Below, piece after piece: positions 63,240 to 64,000 of a stretch of DNA of 64,000 bases. The stretch is from an uncultured Clostridia bacterium (GTDB lineage Bacteria > Bacillota > Clostridia > Lachnospirales > Anaerotignaceae), in the NCBI GenBank assembly GCA_944383885.1, contig CALWRF010000022.1, forward strand, positions 1 to 64,000. The letters run 5' to 3'. The number at the start of each line of letters is the position of its first letter. The first letter of the stretch is position 1. A program made the translations under genes and the position numbers. The notes below the pieces were generated by a model. It was given only the letters and a program-made list of their open reading frames with translations, searched no databases and was not told where the DNA came from.

Positions 63240-64000
63240 ATGAAATACAGTTTTTGTGATGGTAATTTAGTTTTAAATGAATATGACAGTTTTGTTATAT
63301 CACAAACCCTTGAATGCGGGCAATGCTTCAGATTTGAAAAAATAGGCGATGAGGATTATATTGTTATAGCAAAAAATAAAGTACTCCATATTTTGAAAAA
63401 AGGCAGCAGCATAGTTTTTGAAAACACTACAAAAGAAGATTTTGAAAATATCTGGCTCAATTACTTTGATTTTAAAAGGGATTATAACAAGATTAAAGAA
63501 CTTCTTTCGTCAGAAGACGAAACTGTTAAAAACGCTGTAAAATATGCGCCGGGCATAAGAATATTAAATCAGGATTTTTTTGAGTGCCTTATATCATTTA
63601 TTATTTCGCAGAACAATAGAATACCTATGATAAAAAAAGTTGTATCCAATATAAGCCAAAAATATGGAAATTTTATATGCGATTTTAATAATGAGGGCTA
63701 TTACTCATTCCCTTCCGTTGAAGAGCTTTCTGACGCTACGGAAGAAGAACTTATGGAATGTAAAACAGGATTCAGAGCTAAATATATAATAGATGCTGTT
63801 GAAAAATGCATGTCGGGTGAAATTTCTTTTGAAAAACTAAAAGATATTCCAACTGATGAGGCAAGAAAAGAGCTTATGACAATTAAAGGAGTCGGACCTA
63901 AGGTTGCGGACTGCGTTATGCTTTTTTCAATGGGCAGAAGCGATGCTTTTCCGACAGATGTGTGGGTAAAAAGGGTTATGAGTTATTTTTATTTTGGCGG
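63240..64000 (+). CDS. 8-oxoguanine DNA glycosylase (OGG-type), 3' end cut by the window
   Basis: This frame starts at ATG 63240 behind GGAGAAGG and is open to the end of the window. The visible ~253 residues have the OGG N-terminal domain (LECGQCFRFEKI, LVLNEYDSFV), and the HhH-GPD core: ISQNNRIPMIKKVV, then IKGVGPKVADCVMLFSMG with the catalytic Lys221, and FPTDVWVKRV with Asp240. The Lys-to-Asp distance of 19 equals that of human OGG1. It removes oxidised guanine and cleaves DNA. It follows the lipoprotein gene by 10 bases. Confidence 0.9.
   Translation, partial: MKYSFCDGNLVLNEYDSFVISQTLECGQCFRFEKIGDEDYIVIAKNKVLHILKKGSSIVFENTTKEDFENIWLNYFDFKRDYNKIKELLSSEDETVKNAVKYAPGIRILNQDFFECLISFIISQNNRIPMIKKVVSNISQKYGNFICDFNNEGYYSFPSVEELSDATEEELMECKTGFRAKYIIDAVEKCMSGEISFEKLKDIPTDEARKELMTIKGVGPKVADCVMLFSMGRSDAFPTDVWVKRVMSYFYFG

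Overview
The window is low-GC DNA from a Gram-positive, probably spore-forming member of the Clostridia. The evidence is strong AGGAGG-type ribosome sites, lipobox lipoproteins, SLH-domain surface proteins, spore genes (spoVT, spoIIM and a GerS-like lipoprotein), an LtaS-like enzyme and an LCP protein. The sequence alone does not give the genus. I saw no rRNA, tRNA or CRISPR array. Short decayed mobile remnants are mixed with ordinary chromosomal genes.

Layout. 1-5947: a two-component system (5' end cut off) next to a three-gene ABC exporter whose first permease is fused to an M1-type metallopeptidase; four CATAT repeats at exact 11-bp spacing lie between the two operons. 6561-9566: an uncharacterised membrane protein and lipoprotein pair, and a BRCT-domain protein. 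9871-19635: an accessory redox cluster with a LysR regulator, an aldo/keto reductase broken by a TGA, a lipoprotein flavodoxin, a flavodoxin relic, a flavin reductase-like protein, an iron alcohol dehydrogenase, a cytosolic flavodoxin-like protein, a second aldo/keto reductase, an exported C39-type protein, a three-SLH/flavodoxin/cyclophilin-like fusion, and a tautomerase-like protein without its catalytic proline. 19972-26876: spoVT, an SLH surface protein, an IlvD/Edd dehydratase with a ketopantoate reductase-like partner, and a GH25 hydrolase.

26934-33554: a two-component system divergent from an RND-type efflux pair. 33844-42981: an aminotransferase operon, then apbE/iclR, xerD, spoIIM and aroC on the minus strand, then a secreted SGNH hydrolase. 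43036-48446: a degraded integrative element. A large serine recombinase abuts a substrate-binding protein gene that has lost its 5' part; behind it are frameshifted dinD, ImmA/IrrE, a nonsense-mutated repressor facing an intact XRE regulator across shared operators, and several broken small genes including an IS3 fragment. 48827-64000: exported proteins, a YkpA/YbiT-type ABC-F ATPase, a nitroreductase, then a block resembling the Bacillus acpS-ydcC-alr-ndoA region (acpS, nnrE-nnrD fusion, LolA/GerS-like lipoprotein, alr, mazF) with no antitoxin gene between alr and mazF, then an LtaS-like enzyme, an LCP protein, a lipoprotein pair and a truncated OGG-type DNA glycosylase.

Most interesting: the cluster with two surface-destined flavodoxins, one in an SLH-flavodoxin-cyclophilin fusion; the permease-M1 peptidase fusion with its phased repeats; a five-copy 11-bp repeat array before the flavodoxin lipoprotein; and mazF without an antitoxin behind a leader with mutually exclusive hairpins.
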